Assembly (NCBI GenBank): GCA_016790425.1
Contig: JAEUPF010000105.1
Span: 1-53,772, forward strand
Length of the DNA stretch: 53,772 nt
Origin: Rubrivivax sp.
GTDB lineage: Bacteria > Pseudomonadota > Gammaproteobacteria > Burkholderiales > Burkholderiaceae_C
Reading direction: 5' to 3'
The notes under the pieces were generated by a model that was given only the letters and a program-made list of their open reading frames with translations, searched no databases and was not told where the DNA came from. A program made the position numbers and the translations under genes. Below are positions 24,594 to 35,363 of the stretch, one piece after another (positions within the stretch are counted from its first letter, which is position 1; the number at the start of each line of letters is the position of its first letter).

Positions 24594-25327
24594 CGCCGCC
24601 CTCGCGATGCGGGCGCGGGCTCGAGGTAGGGCTCCCACGCGTCGACCGAGACGCGGACCTGCGCCGCGCCCGGCTCGCCCGGTCCCCACAGCGCCGCGCC
24701 GTCGAAGACCACCGTGTAGAGCCACGCCGGCCGTTCGCCGAGACCCAGCGCATGCGCATCGGCGAACACGTGGCAGCCGCGCAGCGCCTCGACGACGCCG
24801 ACCTTGCCGCGCACGTAGCCCGGCAGCCGCGTGTGGTGCGGCACCACCACCGACTTCGCTCGCACGCGCTGGCCAGCCGTGAAGCGCGGCGGCGTCGCAG
24901 CGGGTGGCCGCTCGGTGGGGCTGCCGCTCGCCAGCACGGCGGCAACCTCGCCGGCGTGCAGCACGCGCGCCACCGGCCGCGCTGGCGCACCTGCGTCCGC
25001 GCGGCCCTGCGCCAGTTCCTCGCGCGTGACGAGCCCGCGCTCGAGCAGCAGCTTCTCCAGCGCCGCGGTCCAGATTTCGTAGTACGTGAGGCGCGCGTAG
25101 TCCGGCAGCGTCTCGCGCGCGGCGCGGCTCATGTCGATGTTCCACTCGCCGCAGGCGCCGGCGGCCAGCGTCACCGCCAAGGCGCGCGGCTCCCACGGCG
25201 CGTGCCAGTGGACGCCTTCGGGTTCGGGCTGCACGCGGCCATGGCCGCCCTGGCCGCCGAGGTCGGCGTGCGTCGGCCACGGCACCACGGTGGCTGCGGC
25301 AGCGGCTGTCGCGGTCGTTCGCTTCAT
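24590..25327 (-). CDS. nthB: Nitrile hydratase subunit beta
   Basis: The 245-residue beta subunit of nitrile hydratase, which hydrates nitriles to amides, has the N-terminal HADLGGQGG region, a helical PWEPRALAVTLAAGACGEWNIDMSRA segment and the C-terminal SH3-like barrel (FTAGQRVRAKSV, HTRLPGYVRGKVGVVE, YTVVFDG). The last contacts the alpha subunit active site. Length is normal. The first 15 residues are a low-complexity Thr/Ala stretch. It lies 34 bp after the alpha gene and its stop overlaps the accessory gene. Confidence 0.92.
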   Translation of the reverse strand: MKRTTATAAAAATVVPWPTHADLGGQGGHGRVQPEPEGVHWHAPWEPRALAVTLAAGACGEWNIDMSRAARETLPDYARLTYYEIWTAALEKLLLERGLVTREELAQGRADAGAPARPVARVLHAGEVAAVLASGSPTERPPAATPPRFTAGQRVRAKSVVVPHHTRLPGYVRGKVGVVEALRGCHVFADAHALGLGERPAWLYTVVFDGAALWGPGEPGAAQVRVSVDAWEPYLEPAPASRGRR

Positions 25328-25361
25328 GGCTGCTGCACCCGATCGGCGCTCTCGACACGCT

Positions 25362-26117
<756 letters not shown>

Positions 26118-26145
26118 GGCTGCCGATGCTAGCGGACCGGCGCGC

Positions 26146-26934
26146 TCACCACGAGCCGAGCGCCCGACCGCCGAGGATGACTCCGAGGAACACCGGCTGG
26201 TGCAGCATGTAGAAGGTCAGCGGCCAACGCCCGAGCAGCGCCAGCGGCTGCGCCGCGCGCGGCACGGTGCCCGCGATCCAGGTGCGGCGGTTCGCCAGCA
26301 GCCATCTCCCTGCTGCGAGGCCGATGAGCATCACCCCCAGCCAAGGCAGCACCGGCACCCAGTCCTCGGTGATCGGCTTGCGGGTGACGAGCCCGGTCCA
26401 ATGCGCGAACGGCTGGTTGAAGAACGGGTGCTGCACGAGCCTCGGCAAGGCGATCGCCGCACCGGCGAGCGGCCACAGCGCCCACTGAGGCAGCGGCGAG
26501 GCCAGCCGCAGGAGGACGAGCATCACCGCGATTCCGTGCAACACGCCGAAGCTGATCCAGCTCTTGGGGAACATCACGAACGAACCGACGCTCACCAGCA
26601 CGGCGCAGCCGGCCACCTGCGCCCAGCGGCGCCAGAAGCGCGGCGGGAACAACGACGAGAAGGACGCTCCCTGCGCGGGCGTTCCCTGCCGCGACTGCAA
26701 TGCCACCGCCTGCGCCGCCCCGGCACACAGGAGGAAGAGGCTGACGATCCCGGTGCGCTGGTTCAGCCAGAACGGGTCGCGGTAGAAGTTCTGCGCCGGC
26801 ATCAGCCGGTACAGGTTGAGGTCGAAGCAGAGGTGGAAGCCGGCCATCCACACCATCGCCACGCCGCGCAACGCGTCGAGGCGGTCGAAGCGCTCGCCGC
26901 TGCGGGCGGCACCGGGGAGCGAAGCGGCCTTCAC
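26146..26934 (-). CDS. DUF1624-like (heparan-alpha-glucosaminide acetyltransferase-type) membrane protein
   Basis: The 262-residue protein has about seven hydrophobic segments and the opening [26 protein letters not shown], typical of the DUF1624/acyltransferase group that moves acetyl groups across the membrane. [18 protein letters not shown] at the end supports it. Substrate unknown. The GTG start overlaps the stop of the RES toxin gene (GTGA), so it is co-transcribed with the toxin-antitoxin pair, an odd association. Confidence 0.8.
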   Translation of the reverse strand: MKAASLPGAARSGERFDRLDALRGVAMVWMAGFHLCFDLNLYRLMPAQNFYRDPFWLNQRTGIVSLFLLCAGAAQAVALQSRQGTPAQGASFSSLFPPRFWRRWAQVAGCAVLVSVGSFVMFPKSWISFGVLHGIAVMLVLLRLASPLPQWALWPLAGAAIALPRLVQHPFFNQPFAHWTGLVTRKPITEDWVPVLPWLGVMLIGLAAGRWLLANRRTWIAGTVPRAAQPLALLGRWPLTFYMLHQPVFLGVILGGRALGSW

Positions 26935-27617
26935 TCGGTCTTCTCGTACACGTCGGTGAAGCGCTCGCCGTCCCAGGCGTACAGCAGGATCGCAGCGTGC
27001 AGGCAGCGGCTCGCCGCGCCGGGGCGGAACAGGCCCACGCACTGCCCGCGCTCGTGCCGCACGCTTCGGTAGGCGACGCCGTTGGCGCCCTGTTCGCGCA
27101 GCGCGTGACCGAGCCTGCGCGAGGCGCGGTAGTCGTCGCGGTCGTACACCGCCGCCGGCACCGCGCCCGGCGGCCGCAGGTCGTGCAGCCGCCCGTCGAT
27201 GGCCACGTGGTACAGCCGCATCGGCAGGTGCAGTGCGCGTTCGCCGGTGGCAGCGAGGAAGCGGCCGTGGTGGTGGCGTGTCTCGGCCACCGCCGTGGCG
27301 CGGTCGCGCGCGGCGTAGAACATGCCGAATCGGCCGTCGGAGAAGCGGCTGCCCTGCGTGTTGACATGCGTGAAGGCGGCCATGATCGGCCCGCTGCCGG
27401 GGCCGAACAGGCGCTCGGCGCGCGGCACCCGCTCGATCTGGCCGAGTTCGTCGCGCACGCGCTCGTTGGTCATCGCCTCCAAGGCGTAAAGGGCGTCGAA
27501 GTCGGCCGCGTCGGCGACGCGGTCGAACAGGTTCACCGCCGGGTGGCGCGTGGGCACGATGCGGCACGCCGCGGCCCAGCGCACGCGCCGCTGGTCGAGG
27601 CGATCGACGGCGGTCAA
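26931..27617 (-). CDS. RES-domain toxin
   Basis: The protein of about 228 residues carries the RES fold (named after conserved Arg, Glu, Ser), found in ADP-ribosyltransferase-like or NAD-degrading toxins. Visible are RIVPTRHP near the N-terminus, FYAARDRATAVAETRHHHGRF in the middle and VAYRSVRHERGQCVGLF near the end. The antitoxin-toxin gene order is the standard RES-Xre arrangement. The TTG at 27617 overlaps the antitoxin stop (TTGA); GTG 27584 is an alternative that would leave the RES fold intact. Expected effect: NAD+ depletion when freed from the antitoxin. Confidence 0.88.
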   Translation of the reverse strand: MTAVDRLDQRRVRWAAACRIVPTRHPAVNLFDRVADAADFDALYALEAMTNERVRDELGQIERVPRAERLFGPGSGPIMAAFTHVNTQGSRFSDGRFGMFYAARDRATAVAETRHHHGRFLAATGERALHLPMRLYHVAIDGRLHDLRPPGAVPAAVYDRDDYRASRRLGHALREQGANGVAYRSVRHERGQCVGLFRPGAASRCLHAAILLYAWDGERFTDVYEKTE

Positions 27618-28036
27618 GACCAGCCGCCGCCGCGCACGCCGTCGAGGTAGGCGCGCACCGCGTGCAGGTCGCTGACGTTGCCGCCGAGCATCCGCGCCAG
27701 CGCGCTGCGCCCGCCGAAGGCCGGGGCGCGGTTCGGCCGCCGCAGCCAGCCGTCGGCCGCCTCGTCGTCGGGCAGGAGGATCTGCAGGCTCTTCCAGATG
27801 CCCAGCAGGTACGACAGCCGCTCCAGCGTGTCGCGCGACAGGGTGGCGCGCTCGGGGTGCTTGCGCCAGGCGAAGAACGTGCTGCGCGGGGGCTGGCCGA
27901 GCAGGCACAGCTGCTCGTCGACGCTCAGCTTCCACGCCTGCGCGATGCGCTCGAAGGCGCGCAGGCCGGGCGCCGCGAGCTGCGCCGGCGCGAACGATGG
28001 GGCCTCGGCCTGGACCGGTGCCGCGAGGGCGCTCAT
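27614..28036 (-). CDS. Xre/MbcA/ParS-type antitoxin
   Basis: The 140-residue protein has a helical N-terminal DNA-binding region (AFERIAQAWKLSVDEQLCLLG) and the C-terminal toxin-binding domain (LSYLLGIWKSLQILLPDDEAADGWLRRPN, then FGGRSALARML), characteristic of antitoxins paired with RES toxins. It probably represses its own promoter. The ATG at 28036 was chosen for its fit to the family start and the low-GC promoter just upstream. Confidence 0.88.
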   Translation of the reverse strand: MSALAAPVQAEAPSFAPAQLAAPGLRAFERIAQAWKLSVDEQLCLLGQPPRSTFFAWRKHPERATLSRDTLERLSYLLGIWKSLQILLPDDEAADGWLRRPNRAPAFGGRSALARMLGGNVSDLHAVRAYLDGVRGGGWS

Positions 28037-28091
28037 GCAAACTCCAGTACTGAACTTTGTGTCGATGATAGTCCAAAACAGGATTGCCGAG
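28037..28091 (-). promoter_or_regulatory. Probable autoregulated promoter of the toxin-antitoxin operon
   Basis: This 55-base gap is strikingly AT-rich for the window and includes the palindrome CAGTACTG (about 28045-28052) near the antitoxin start, a reasonable operator. On the coding strand TTGGAC and TATCAT occur but not with textbook spacing, so exact promoter elements are not assigned. Confidence 0.45.
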
Positions 28092-28856
28092 TCATGCCAG
28101 CAGCAGCGGCAGCGCCTGCGCGGCCGTGCCGCGCAGGACGAAGCGCGCCTCGCCGTCGATGTCGCTGTCGTGCGGGTTGACGATGACCACGGTGGAGCCG
28201 GCACGGCGCGCGCGGCCGGCCAGGCCGGCCGCCGGCCATACCGCGCCCGAGGTGCCGACGACGAGCATCACGTCGCAGCTCGCGGCGACCTGCTCGGCCC
28301 GTTCGAGCGCCGCCGGCGGCAGCATCTCGCCGAACCACACCACCGCCGGGCGCGCCAGGTTGCCGCAGCGCTTGCAGCGCGGCGGCCGGCCGGGCACCGC
28401 CGTGGCCGTGGCATCGCAGGCCGGGCGCTCGATGCATTCGTCGAGCCACTGCAACCAGAGGATGTCGCCGTGCAGCCGCACCACGTCGGGCTGGCCGGCG
28501 CGCTGGTGCAGGTCGTCGACGTTCTGCGTCACGACACACATGCGGCCCGGGTGCTCGCGGGCCCAGCGGGCCAGCGCCCGATGGCCGGCGTTGGGCTCGG
28601 CGCGGCACACGCCTTGGCGGCGCTCGGCGTACCAGTCCCACACGCGTTGCGGGTCGGCGCGGAAGCCTTCGATGCTGGCGAGATCCTGCGGGTCGAACTT
28701 CGCCCACAGGCCGGTCAAGGCGTCGCGAAAGGTCGGGATGCCGCTTTCGGCGCTCATGCCTGCGCCGGTCAGCACCGCCACCGAGCGGGCGCCGGCGATG
28801 GCGGCGCGAATGCGCTGCACGGCCTCGGTGTCGAACGCTGCGCCCGCTGCGGACAT
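28092..28856 (-). CDS. cobB: SIR2-family NAD-dependent protein deacylase (sirtuin)
   Basis: The 254-residue class III-like sirtuin removes acyl groups from lysines using NAD+. Motifs: GAGMSAESGIPTFR (31-44), QNVDDLH (111-117), catalytic His129 in RLHG, four zinc-binding cysteines (one in DECIERPAC, a pair in CKRCG), GTSGAVWPA and VNP. Tyr76 and Arg79 form the YxxR pair associated with desuccinylase/demalonylase activity. It lies 55 bp upstream of the antitoxin gene on the same strand. The ATG at 28856 follows a moderately AT-rich gap. Confidence 0.93.
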   Translation of the reverse strand: MSAAGAAFDTEAVQRIRAAIAGARSVAVLTGAGMSAESGIPTFRDALTGLWAKFDPQDLASIEGFRADPQRVWDWYAERRQGVCRAEPNAGHRALARWAREHPGRMCVVTQNVDDLHQRAGQPDVVRLHGDILWLQWLDECIERPACDATATAVPGRPPRCKRCGNLARPAVVWFGEMLPPAALERAEQVAASCDVMLVVGTSGAVWPAAGLAGRARRAGSTVVIVNPHDSDIDGEARFVLRGTAAQALPLLLA

Positions 28857-28969
28857 GGCGCAGCATAGCGCCGCCCGCGGAGGTCAAATTCCTGCAAGAC
28901 GGTGCGCGGCCTGGTCGCCACAATGCCTTCGTCGCCCCCGTCGTTCGCTGCCCCCACCTCAGGAAGCCC

Positions 28970-29551
28970 ATGAACCCGTCACGCCGCCGCTCGCTTCGTC
29001 TCGCCCTGGCCTGGCCCGCCTGCGCCTCGATCACCGGGCGGCTGGCCGGCATCGCCGCCGGGCTCGCCGTGCCGGCCGCCGCCTTCGCGCAGCGCGCCGA
29101 CGCGGCGGCGCCGGCGCAGCCGCTGGCGCCGCTGGCCCACTGGGTGGGCGGTGAATGGGTCGGCCACTTCGAGGTGCCCGGCGGCCGCAAGGTCACCCTC
29201 GTGCGCACCTACCAGTGGTCGTTCGACCAGCGCCTGCTCGTCGGGCGCAGCTTCGGCGAGGTCGACGGCAAGCGCCGGCAGTCGCGCGAGGTGCTCTTCT
29301 TCTGGAACCCGGCCACCCGGCGCATCGAATTCCACGACTTCCTCGACCAGGGCGGCGGCTACGGCGCCGGCGTCGTCGAGGTGCGCGACGGCGCGATCCT
29401 GATGGACGTGAAGATCGTCGGCAACCCGGGCCACCCGGACTGGCGCGCGCGCATCACCGAGGCCGGCGACGACCAGGTGATCGAGGTCGAGGCGCTGAAG
29501 GACGGAAAGTGGGGGCCGTTCGGCAAGTACGCATACCGGCGCCAACGCTGA
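28970..29551 (+). CDS. Secreted protein of unknown function (lipocalin/DUF1579-like beta fold)
   Basis: The 193-residue protein begins with a long Arg-rich signal (RRRSLRLALAWPAC, then a hydrophobic stretch to AAAFAQ near residue 41), possibly a Tat signal because of the arginine cluster. The mature part is beta-rich: LAHWVGGEWVGHFEV, YQWSFDQRLLVGRSFGEVDG, FFWNPATRRIEFHDF, GKWGPFGKYAYRR. This resembles small DUF1579 or lipocalin-like proteins that measure a ligand-binding barrel. No function is assigned. AGGAAG lies three bases before the ATG. Confidence 0.72.
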   Translation: MNPSRRRSLRLALAWPACASITGRLAGIAAGLAVPAAAFAQRADAAAPAQPLAPLAHWVGGEWVGHFEVPGGRKVTLVRTYQWSFDQRLLVGRSFGEVDGKRRQSREVLFFWNPATRRIEFHDFLDQGGGYGAGVVEVRDGAILMDVKIVGNPGHPDWRARITEAGDDQVIEVEALKDGKWGPFGKYAYRRQR

Positions 29552-29596
29552 GGCTCGCCGCGCCCGCCGGTGCGCGCTTCGGTCCCGGCCGCGGCA

Positions 29597-30418
29597 TCAG
29601 CCGAGGATCACGCTCTCGTCGTCGAGCCCGCGCCGGGCGAGGAACTCGCCGGGCGTCACGCCGGCCAGGCGGCGGAAGTCATTGCCGAAGTGCGCCTGGT
29701 CGGCGAACCCGAACCGGGCGGCGATGTCGGCGGCCGGCTCGCCCGCGGCCAGGGCCGCCAGGGACGCGTGAAAGCGGCGCACACGCGAGTAGGTCTTCGG
29801 CGCCAGCCCGACGTGGCGGCGGAACAGCGCGATCAGGTGCCGGTTCGAAAGACCGAGCTGCTCGCAGGTGTCGCGCACGCTGCGGCCCGGCAGCGGCCCG
29901 GCCAGCGCCGCCACGGCGCGCTGCACGAGCCCGTGCGCCGGCTCGCGCGGCGCCAGGCGGGCGAGCAGCCAGTCCTCGGCAGCATGCACCTGCGCGGCCC
30001 GCGTCGCGGCGATGCCGACCCGTTCGCGCAGCTCGGCCGCGTCGCGCGGCATCCAGTCGCCGCCGCCCACCACTTCGTGCGTCAGGGCGTCGCACGAACC
30101 GCCGAAGAACGCGTGCGCGCCGCCGGGCCGGAAGCGGATTGCGAAGATGTCGGTCAGCGCCGGCGTCTCGATCGCCAGCGGCATTTCCTGCAGCCCTGCG
30201 ACCCAGGTCTGGCTGAACTCGCGCCGCACGGCCCGGCCAGCGCACCCGAGCAGGCGATGCGCGGCACCGAAGTTCAGCATCAGCTGCAAGGCGCCGTTGG
30301 GCAGCACGGCGGCCCGCCGGTAGGGCGCAGCGCCGCGCGTGGCCCAGATCAGCTCGACGAAGGCGTCCAGCGGCGGCCGCGGACGAACGGCGAAGAAGGC
30401 AAGGTCGCCGGCGGCCAT
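29597..30418 (-). CDS. AraC-family transcription regulator
   Basis: The 273-residue protein has an N-terminal sensing domain of the DUF6597 type ([28 protein letters not shown]) and a C-terminal double HTH ([30 protein letters not shown]...[28 protein letters not shown]). It ends convergently with the secreted protein gene and may control it or nearby acyl-CoA genes; no operator was found. Start ATG at 30418. Confidence 0.9.
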   Translation of the reverse strand: MAAGDLAFFAVRPRPPLDAFVELIWATRGAAPYRRAAVLPNGALQLMLNFGAAHRLLGCAGRAVRREFSQTWVAGLQEMPLAIETPALTDIFAIRFRPGGAHAFFGGSCDALTHEVVGGGDWMPRDAAELRERVGIAATRAAQVHAAEDWLLARLAPREPAHGLVQRAVAALAGPLPGRSVRDTCEQLGLSNRHLIALFRRHVGLAPKTYSRVRRFHASLAALAAGEPAADIAARFGFADQAHFGNDFRRLAGVTPGEFLARRGLDDESVILG

Positions 30419-30481
30419 CGTCCCCGCATCATGCCGCAGCCGGCGAGCGAGGCGCGCGTGCCGGCACGGGCCGGCGCCCGC

Positions 30482-32620
30482 TCAGGCCGCGTCGCTGAAG
30501 CGGCCGCCGCTTTCGGCCATCTTCACCACCACCGCCGCCGGCTCGAAGCGCGGCCCGAACTTCGCCGCCAGCCCGCGCGAGCGCTCGACGAACGCCCGCG
30601 CCCCCATCGCGTTGATGAACTGCAGCGCGCCGCCGTGGAAAGGCGCGAAGCCCCAGCCGAAGATGCTGCCGATGTTGGCATCGGCCACCGAGCGCAGCAC
30701 ACCCTCCTCGTAGCAGCGCGCCGCCTCGTTGGCCTGCGCGAACATCAGGCGGTCGATCATCTCGCGCTGCGCCGGTTGCTGCGCCGCCGTCGGGTACAGC
30801 CTGGTCAGCTCGGGCCACAACGCCTTGCCGTCGTCGCCGTAGTCGTAGAAGCCCTTGCCCGCCTTCTTGCCGATGCGGCCGACCTCCACGAGCTGCCGGA
30901 TGACGCCGGTGCCCGGATGCTCGGGCAGCGTCCTGCCTTCGGCCGCGAGGTCCTTCTTCGTCTGCTCCTGCACGTGCATCGACAGGCTCAGGCTCACCTC
31001 GTCCTGCAGCGCCAGCGGCGGCATCGGCATGCCGGCCTGCAGGCCGGCCACCTCGATGCTGCGCGGGTGCACGCCTTCCTTCAGCATCGCGATGCCCTCC
31101 ATCACGTAGGTGGCGAAGACGCGGCTGGTGTAGAAGCCGCGGCTGTCGTTGACGACGATGGGCGTCTTGCCGATCTGCGCCACGTAGTCGAAGGCGCGCG
31201 CCAGCGTCTGCTCGGAGGTCGCCTGGCCGACGATGATCTCCACCAGCGGCATCTTGTCCACCGGGCTGAAGAAGTGCAGCCCGATGAAGTTCTGCGGCCG
31301 CGCGCTCGCCTTCGCCAGGCCGGTGATCGGCAGCGTGCTGGTGTTCGACGCGAAGACCTTGTCGGCGGCGAGCACGCTTTCCGCCTTCTTCGTCACGTCG
31401 GCCTTGACGGCGCGGTCTTCGAACACGGCCTCGATGACGAGGTCGCAGCCGGCGAGATCCTCGTAGCGCGTCGTCGCCTGGATCTTCGCCAGCAGCGCGT
31501 CGCGCTTCTCGGCCGTGCTGCGGCCCTTCTTCACCGCCTTGTCGAGCAGGCCCTGCGAATACGCCTTGCCCTTGTCGGCGGCCTCCTGGGTGGTGTCCAG
31601 CAGCACCACGTCGATCCCGGCCTTGGCCGAGACGTAGGCGATGCCGCCGCCCATCATTCCGGCGCCGAGGATGCCGAGCCGGCCCACCTTCGACGCCGGC
31701 ACGCCGGCGGGGCGCGACGCCCCCTTCTTGATCGCGTTGAGCTGGAACCACAGCGTGTTGATCATGTTCTTCGATTCCTGCGACATCACGCAGGCGGCGA
31801 AGTAGCGGCTCTCGACGACGCTGGCGGCCTCGAAGTCGAGCAGGCCGCCTTCGAAGATGCTGCTCATGATGTGGCGCACCGCCGGGTAGTTGCCCCAGGT
31901 CTTCTGGCTCGCGACCGAAGGCGCGATGGCCCACATCTGCGCCACCGCCGGCGTGCGGCTGTCGCCGCCGGGGAACCTGAACTTCGGCTGGTCCCAGGGC
32001 TGCTTCGCCTTCGGGTTGGCCGCGATCCAGGCGCGCGCCTTGGCCATCAGCTCGTCGCGGTCCTTCGCGAGGTCGGCGACGAGGCCCATCTCGCGCGCCT
32101 TCGCCGGCGCGATGTCGTTGCCTTCACCGCAGATCTGCAACGCCGCCTGGATGCCCACCAGGCGCGGCAGCCGCACCGTGCCGCCGCCGCCGGGCAGCAG
32201 GCCCAGCTTCACTTCGGGCTGCCCGAGCTTGAGCCGCGCGTCGTCGATGGCGATGCGCGCGTGGCAGGCGAGCGCGATCTCCAAGCCACCGCCGAGCGCG
32301 TGGCCGTTGATCGCCGCCACCACGGGCTTGCCTTGCAGCTCGAGCTGGCGCAGCACCTTCTTCATCGCCATCGAGCCTTCGAACGGCTCCTCGGGCTTGC
32401 TCCACTGGCTCATGCGGTCGAGGTCGCCGCCGGCGCAGAAATCGGCCTTGCCGCTGGTGAGGATCATCCCCTTCACGGCCGGGTCGGCGAGCTTCGCGCA
32501 CGCCTGGGCGATGCCTTCCATCAGCGTGTCGCCGACCACGTTCATCGGCCGCCCGGGCAGGTTCATCGTCGCGACGAGGACACCGTCGCCGCCCACTTCG
32601 AGAGAAACAGCGCTGCTCAT
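30482..32620 (-). CDS. Bifunctional enoyl-CoA hydratase / 3-hydroxyacyl-CoA dehydrogenase (FadB/FadJ-like)
   Basis: The 712-residue beta-oxidation enzyme hydrates 2-enoyl-CoA and oxidises the L-3-hydroxyacyl-CoA with NAD+. The crotonase part (about 1-190) has the oxyanion loops and both catalytic glutamates in [11 protein letters not shown] and [14 protein letters not shown]. The dehydrogenase part starts near 325 with [20 protein letters not shown], then NTSTLPIT and [16 protein letters not shown] (catalytic His). C-terminal domains follow. It lies three bases after the thiolase gene. GAGAGGG precedes the ATG at 32620. It is the last gene of the leftward operon. Confidence 0.94.
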   Translation of the reverse strand: MSSAVSLEVGGDGVLVATMNLPGRPMNVVGDTLMEGIAQACAKLADPAVKGMILTSGKADFCAGGDLDRMSQWSKPEEPFEGSMAMKKVLRQLELQGKPVVAAINGHALGGGLEIALACHARIAIDDARLKLGQPEVKLGLLPGGGGTVRLPRLVGIQAALQICGEGNDIAPAKAREMGLVADLAKDRDELMAKARAWIAANPKAKQPWDQPKFRFPGGDSRTPAVAQMWAIAPSVASQKTWGNYPAVRHIMSSIFEGGLLDFEAASVVESRYFAACVMSQESKNMINTLWFQLNAIKKGASRPAGVPASKVGRLGILGAGMMGGGIAYVSAKAGIDVVLLDTTQEAADKGKAYSQGLLDKAVKKGRSTAEKRDALLAKIQATTRYEDLAGCDLVIEAVFEDRAVKADVTKKAESVLAADKVFASNTSTLPITGLAKASARPQNFIGLHFFSPVDKMPLVEIIVGQATSEQTLARAFDYVAQIGKTPIVVNDSRGFYTSRVFATYVMEGIAMLKEGVHPRSIEVAGLQAGMPMPPLALQDEVSLSLSMHVQEQTKKDLAAEGRTLPEHPGTGVIRQLVEVGRIGKKAGKGFYDYGDDGKALWPELTRLYPTAAQQPAQREMIDRLMFAQANEAARCYEEGVLRSVADANIGSIFGWGFAPFHGGALQFINAMGARAFVERSRGLAAKFGPRFEPAAVVVKMAESGGRFSDAA

Positions 32621-32622
32621 CT

Positions 32623-33828
32623 TCAAACCCTCTCGATGATGGTGGCGATGCCCATGCCGCCGCCGACGCACAGCGTGGCCAGGCCGGTGGCGAGGTTGCG
32701 GCGCTCGAGTTCGTCCAGGAGCGTGCCGAGGATGACGCAGCCGGTAGCGCCCAGCGGATGCCCCATCGCGATCGCGCCGCCGTTGACGTTGACGCGCTCC
32801 AGGTCCACGCCGAGGTCGCGCGCCGTCTTCATCGGCACCACCGCGAAGGCCTCGTTCACTTCCCACAGGTCGATGTCGGAAGCCTGCATGCCCGCCTTGG
32901 CCAGCGCCTTGCGGCACGCCGGCGTCGGGCCGGTGAGCATGATCGTCGGCTCGCTGCCGATCACCGCGGCGGCCTTGATGCGCGCGCGCGGTCTCAGACC
33001 CGCCTTGCGGCCCGCCTCGGCGTTGCCCACCAGCATCAGCGCCGCGCCGTCGACGATGCCGCTGGAGTTGCCGGCGTGGTGCATGTGCTCGATCCGCTCC
33101 ACCGTCGTGTACTTGCGCAGCGCCGTGCTGTCGAAGCCCATCTGGCCGATCATGGCGAAGCTCGGCTCGAGCCTGGCCAGCGCTTCCATGCTCGCGTTGT
33201 CACGGATCGTCTCGTCGCGCTCGAGCATCAGCAGGCCGGCGATGTCGCGCACCGGCACGATGCTCTTGCCGAACCGTCCTTCGGTGCGCGCGGCGGCGGC
33301 CTTCTGGTGCGAGCGCAGCGCGAAGCGGTCGACGTCCTCGCGAGCCCAGCCTTCGAGCGTGCCGATGAGGTCGGCGCCGATGCCTTGCGGCACGAAGCCC
33401 GTCTTCTGATTGATCCGCGGGTCCATCACCCAGGCGCCGCCGTCACTGCCCATCGCCCAGCGGCTCATGCTCTCGACGCCACCGGCGACGACCAGGTCCT
33501 CCCAACCGCTCTTCACCTTCGCGGCGGCGAGGTTCACGCTCTCCAGGCCGCTGGCACAGAAGCGGCTTTGCGTCACGCCAGCCACCGTCTGCGCCCATTC
33601 GGCGTCGAGCACCGCGGTGCGCGCGATGTCGGCGCCCTGCTCGCCCACCGGCGTCACGCAGCCGAGCACGACGTCGTCGACGAGCGCGGTGTCGAGCTGG
33701 TTGCGCTGCTGCAGCGCCTGCAGCAGCGTGCGCAGCAGCCACACCGGGGTGGCCTGGTGCAGGCTGCCGTCCTTCTTGCCCTTGCCGCGCGGGGTGCGCA
33801 GGTGGTCGTAGATGAATGCGTCGCTCAT
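32623..33828 (-). CDS. Acetyl-CoA C-acyltransferase (3-ketoacyl-CoA thiolase)
   Basis: The 401-residue thiolase cleaves 3-ketoacyl-CoA with CoA, completing a beta-oxidation turn. Catalytic Cys in [12 protein letters not shown], His in [15 protein letters not shown] and the second Cys in [10 protein letters not shown] are all present. Length is normal. Start ATG 33828 with GAGGAAG upstream. With the following FadB-like gene it forms the two-subunit beta-oxidation pair, here in thiolase-first order. Confidence 0.94.
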   Translation of the reverse strand: MSDAFIYDHLRTPRGKGKKDGSLHQATPVWLLRTLLQALQQRNQLDTALVDDVVLGCVTPVGEQGADIARTAVLDAEWAQTVAGVTQSRFCASGLESVNLAAAKVKSGWEDLVVAGGVESMSRWAMGSDGGAWVMDPRINQKTGFVPQGIGADLIGTLEGWAREDVDRFALRSHQKAAAARTEGRFGKSIVPVRDIAGLLMLERDETIRDNASMEALARLEPSFAMIGQMGFDSTALRKYTTVERIEHMHHAGNSSGIVDGAALMLVGNAEAGRKAGLRPRARIKAAAVIGSEPTIMLTGPTPACRKALAKAGMQASDIDLWEVNEAFAVVPMKTARDLGVDLERVNVNGGAIAMGHPLGATGCVILGTLLDELERRNLATGLATLCVGGGMGIATIIERV

Positions 33829-33884
33829 CGCTTCCTCAGCGGTTGGTCATGTCGTGCGGCAGGCCGGCGGTGCGAGGCGGGCCT

Positions 33885-35306
33885 TCACTTGATGATGAAC
33901 TTCAGCAGCGTGTCGGCGAAGCGGCCGTAGGGCGGGCCGATCCACTTCATCGCCGAGATCGGCGCCTGCCTGAACACCGGGCGCAACGTGGAGAACGTCT
34001 CGAAGCCCTCGCGGCCGTGGTAGTGGCCCATGCCCGAAGGACCGACACCGCCGAACGGCAGGTCGTGCTGGCCGACGTGCATCAGCGCGTCGTTGACGGA
34101 GACGCCGCCGGACATCACGTGGTCGAGCAGGTGCTGCACGGTGCGCGCGTCGTTGCTGAACGGGTAGATCGCCAGCGGCCGGTCGCCGGCGTTGACGGCG
34201 GCGACGACCTCGTCGAGCCGGCGATACGGCCGCAGCGGCAGGATCGGGCCGAAGATCTCGCGCTGCATCAGCGCGCAGTCGGCCGGCGCGTCGAGCACGA
34301 GGTGCGGCGCGATCTTGCGCGAGGCCGCGTCGTGCGCCGGCCCGGGCACGAGCTGCACGAGCCTGGCGCCGCGCTCGCGCGCCTCGTTCAGGGCGCGCAC
34401 GAGGCGGTCGAACGAACGCTGGTCGACGATCGAGGTGAAGTCCTCCGAGGCGAGCGACGGATAGCGCTGCGGCACGATGTCCTGCGCCAGGCGCACGAAC
34501 TCGTCGACGCGGCCCTCGGGCAGCCAGGCGTGGTCCACCGTCGTGCAGATCTGCCCGGCGTTCAGGCACTTCACGAAGAGGATGCGCTCGGCCGCGGTGC
34601 GCAGCGGGAAGTCGTCGCAGATGATCGCCGGCGCCTTGCCGCCGAGCTCCAGCGTCACCGGGCACAGGTTGGCCGCCGCCGCGGCCATCACCGCGCGCCC
34701 GGTCGTCCCCGAGCCGGTGAACAGCAGGTGGTCGAACGGCAGCTTCGAGAACTCGATGCCGACGCCGCCCGTCTCGTCGAAGAACTGCAGCTTCTCGGGC
34801 GGGAAGTACGCCGGCACCTTCTCGATCAGGAGCGCCGCGAGCCGGCGCGAGTTCTCGCTCATCTTCACCATCGCGCGGTTGCCCGCCGCGAAGATGCAGG
34901 TCAGCGGCACGAAGCTCAGGTTGACCGGGAAGTTCCAAGGCACGATGGCGCCCACCACCCCCAGCGGCTGCGGGATCACGCGGTTGCGGGCGCCGGGGAA
35001 CATCAAGAGGTCGACACCGCGCCGCTGCGGCTTCATCCAGCCGCGCAGGTGGCGCAACGCGTGGCCGACGCCGTCGATCGCCGGCATCAGCTCCGCCAGC
35101 CGCGTCTCGTGCGCCGAGCGATGGCCGTAGTCGGCACTGATGGCGGCCACGATGGCCGCCTGGTGCTCGCGCAGCAGCGCGCGCAGTCGCTTCAGGTCGT
35201 CCTTGCGCTCGGCCAGCGTCGGCACCGGGTGCGCATGGTAGGCGGCACGCTGCAACGCCAGCGCCGAGCGCAGCCGCTCGGCCAGCGGAAGATCGTTCGC
35301 GTCCAT
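33885..35306 (-). CDS. Aldehyde dehydrogenase (coniferyl-aldehyde-dehydrogenase-like)
   Basis: The 473-residue NAD(P)+-dependent enzyme oxidises an aldehyde to its acid. Motifs: VVGAIVPWNFPVNLSFVP, FTGSGTTGRAVM, the catalytic Glu in TLELGGKAPAII and the nucleophile Cys in NAGQICTTVDHAW. It is short-form, like coniferyl aldehyde dehydrogenase (CalB) and long-chain fatty-aldehyde dehydrogenases with a hydrophobic C-terminus. In this operon citronellal or a similar terpenoid or fatty aldehyde is a reasonable substrate (inference). AAGGAGG lies seven bases before the ATG at 35306. Confidence 0.88.
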   Translation of the reverse strand: MDANDLPLAERLRSALALQRAAYHAHPVPTLAERKDDLKRLRALLREHQAAIVAAISADYGHRSAHETRLAELMPAIDGVGHALRHLRGWMKPQRRGVDLLMFPGARNRVIPQPLGVVGAIVPWNFPVNLSFVPLTCIFAAGNRAMVKMSENSRRLAALLIEKVPAYFPPEKLQFFDETGGVGIEFSKLPFDHLLFTGSGTTGRAVMAAAAANLCPVTLELGGKAPAIICDDFPLRTAAERILFVKCLNAGQICTTVDHAWLPEGRVDEFVRLAQDIVPQRYPSLASEDFTSIVDQRSFDRLVRALNEARERGARLVQLVPGPAHDAASRKIAPHLVLDAPADCALMQREIFGPILPLRPYRRLDEVVAAVNAGDRPLAIYPFSNDARTVQHLLDHVMSGGVSVNDALMHVGQHDLPFGGVGPSGMGHYHGREGFETFSTLRPVFRQAPISAMKWIGPPYGRFADTLLKFIIK

Positions 35307-35363
35307 CGCGGGGCCTCCTTGCGGGATCGGGCGGATCCCGTGCAGACGGGGACGTGCGGCACG

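Noticed and set aside
29840..29860. GGTTCGAAA resembling a tRNA T-loop
   Set aside because: It lies inside the AraC gene and no cloverleaf arms or acceptor stem surround it.
29570..33409. Long plus-strand frame across the AraC, FadB-like and thiolase genes
   Set aside because: Antisense to well-supported genes and lacking any motif.
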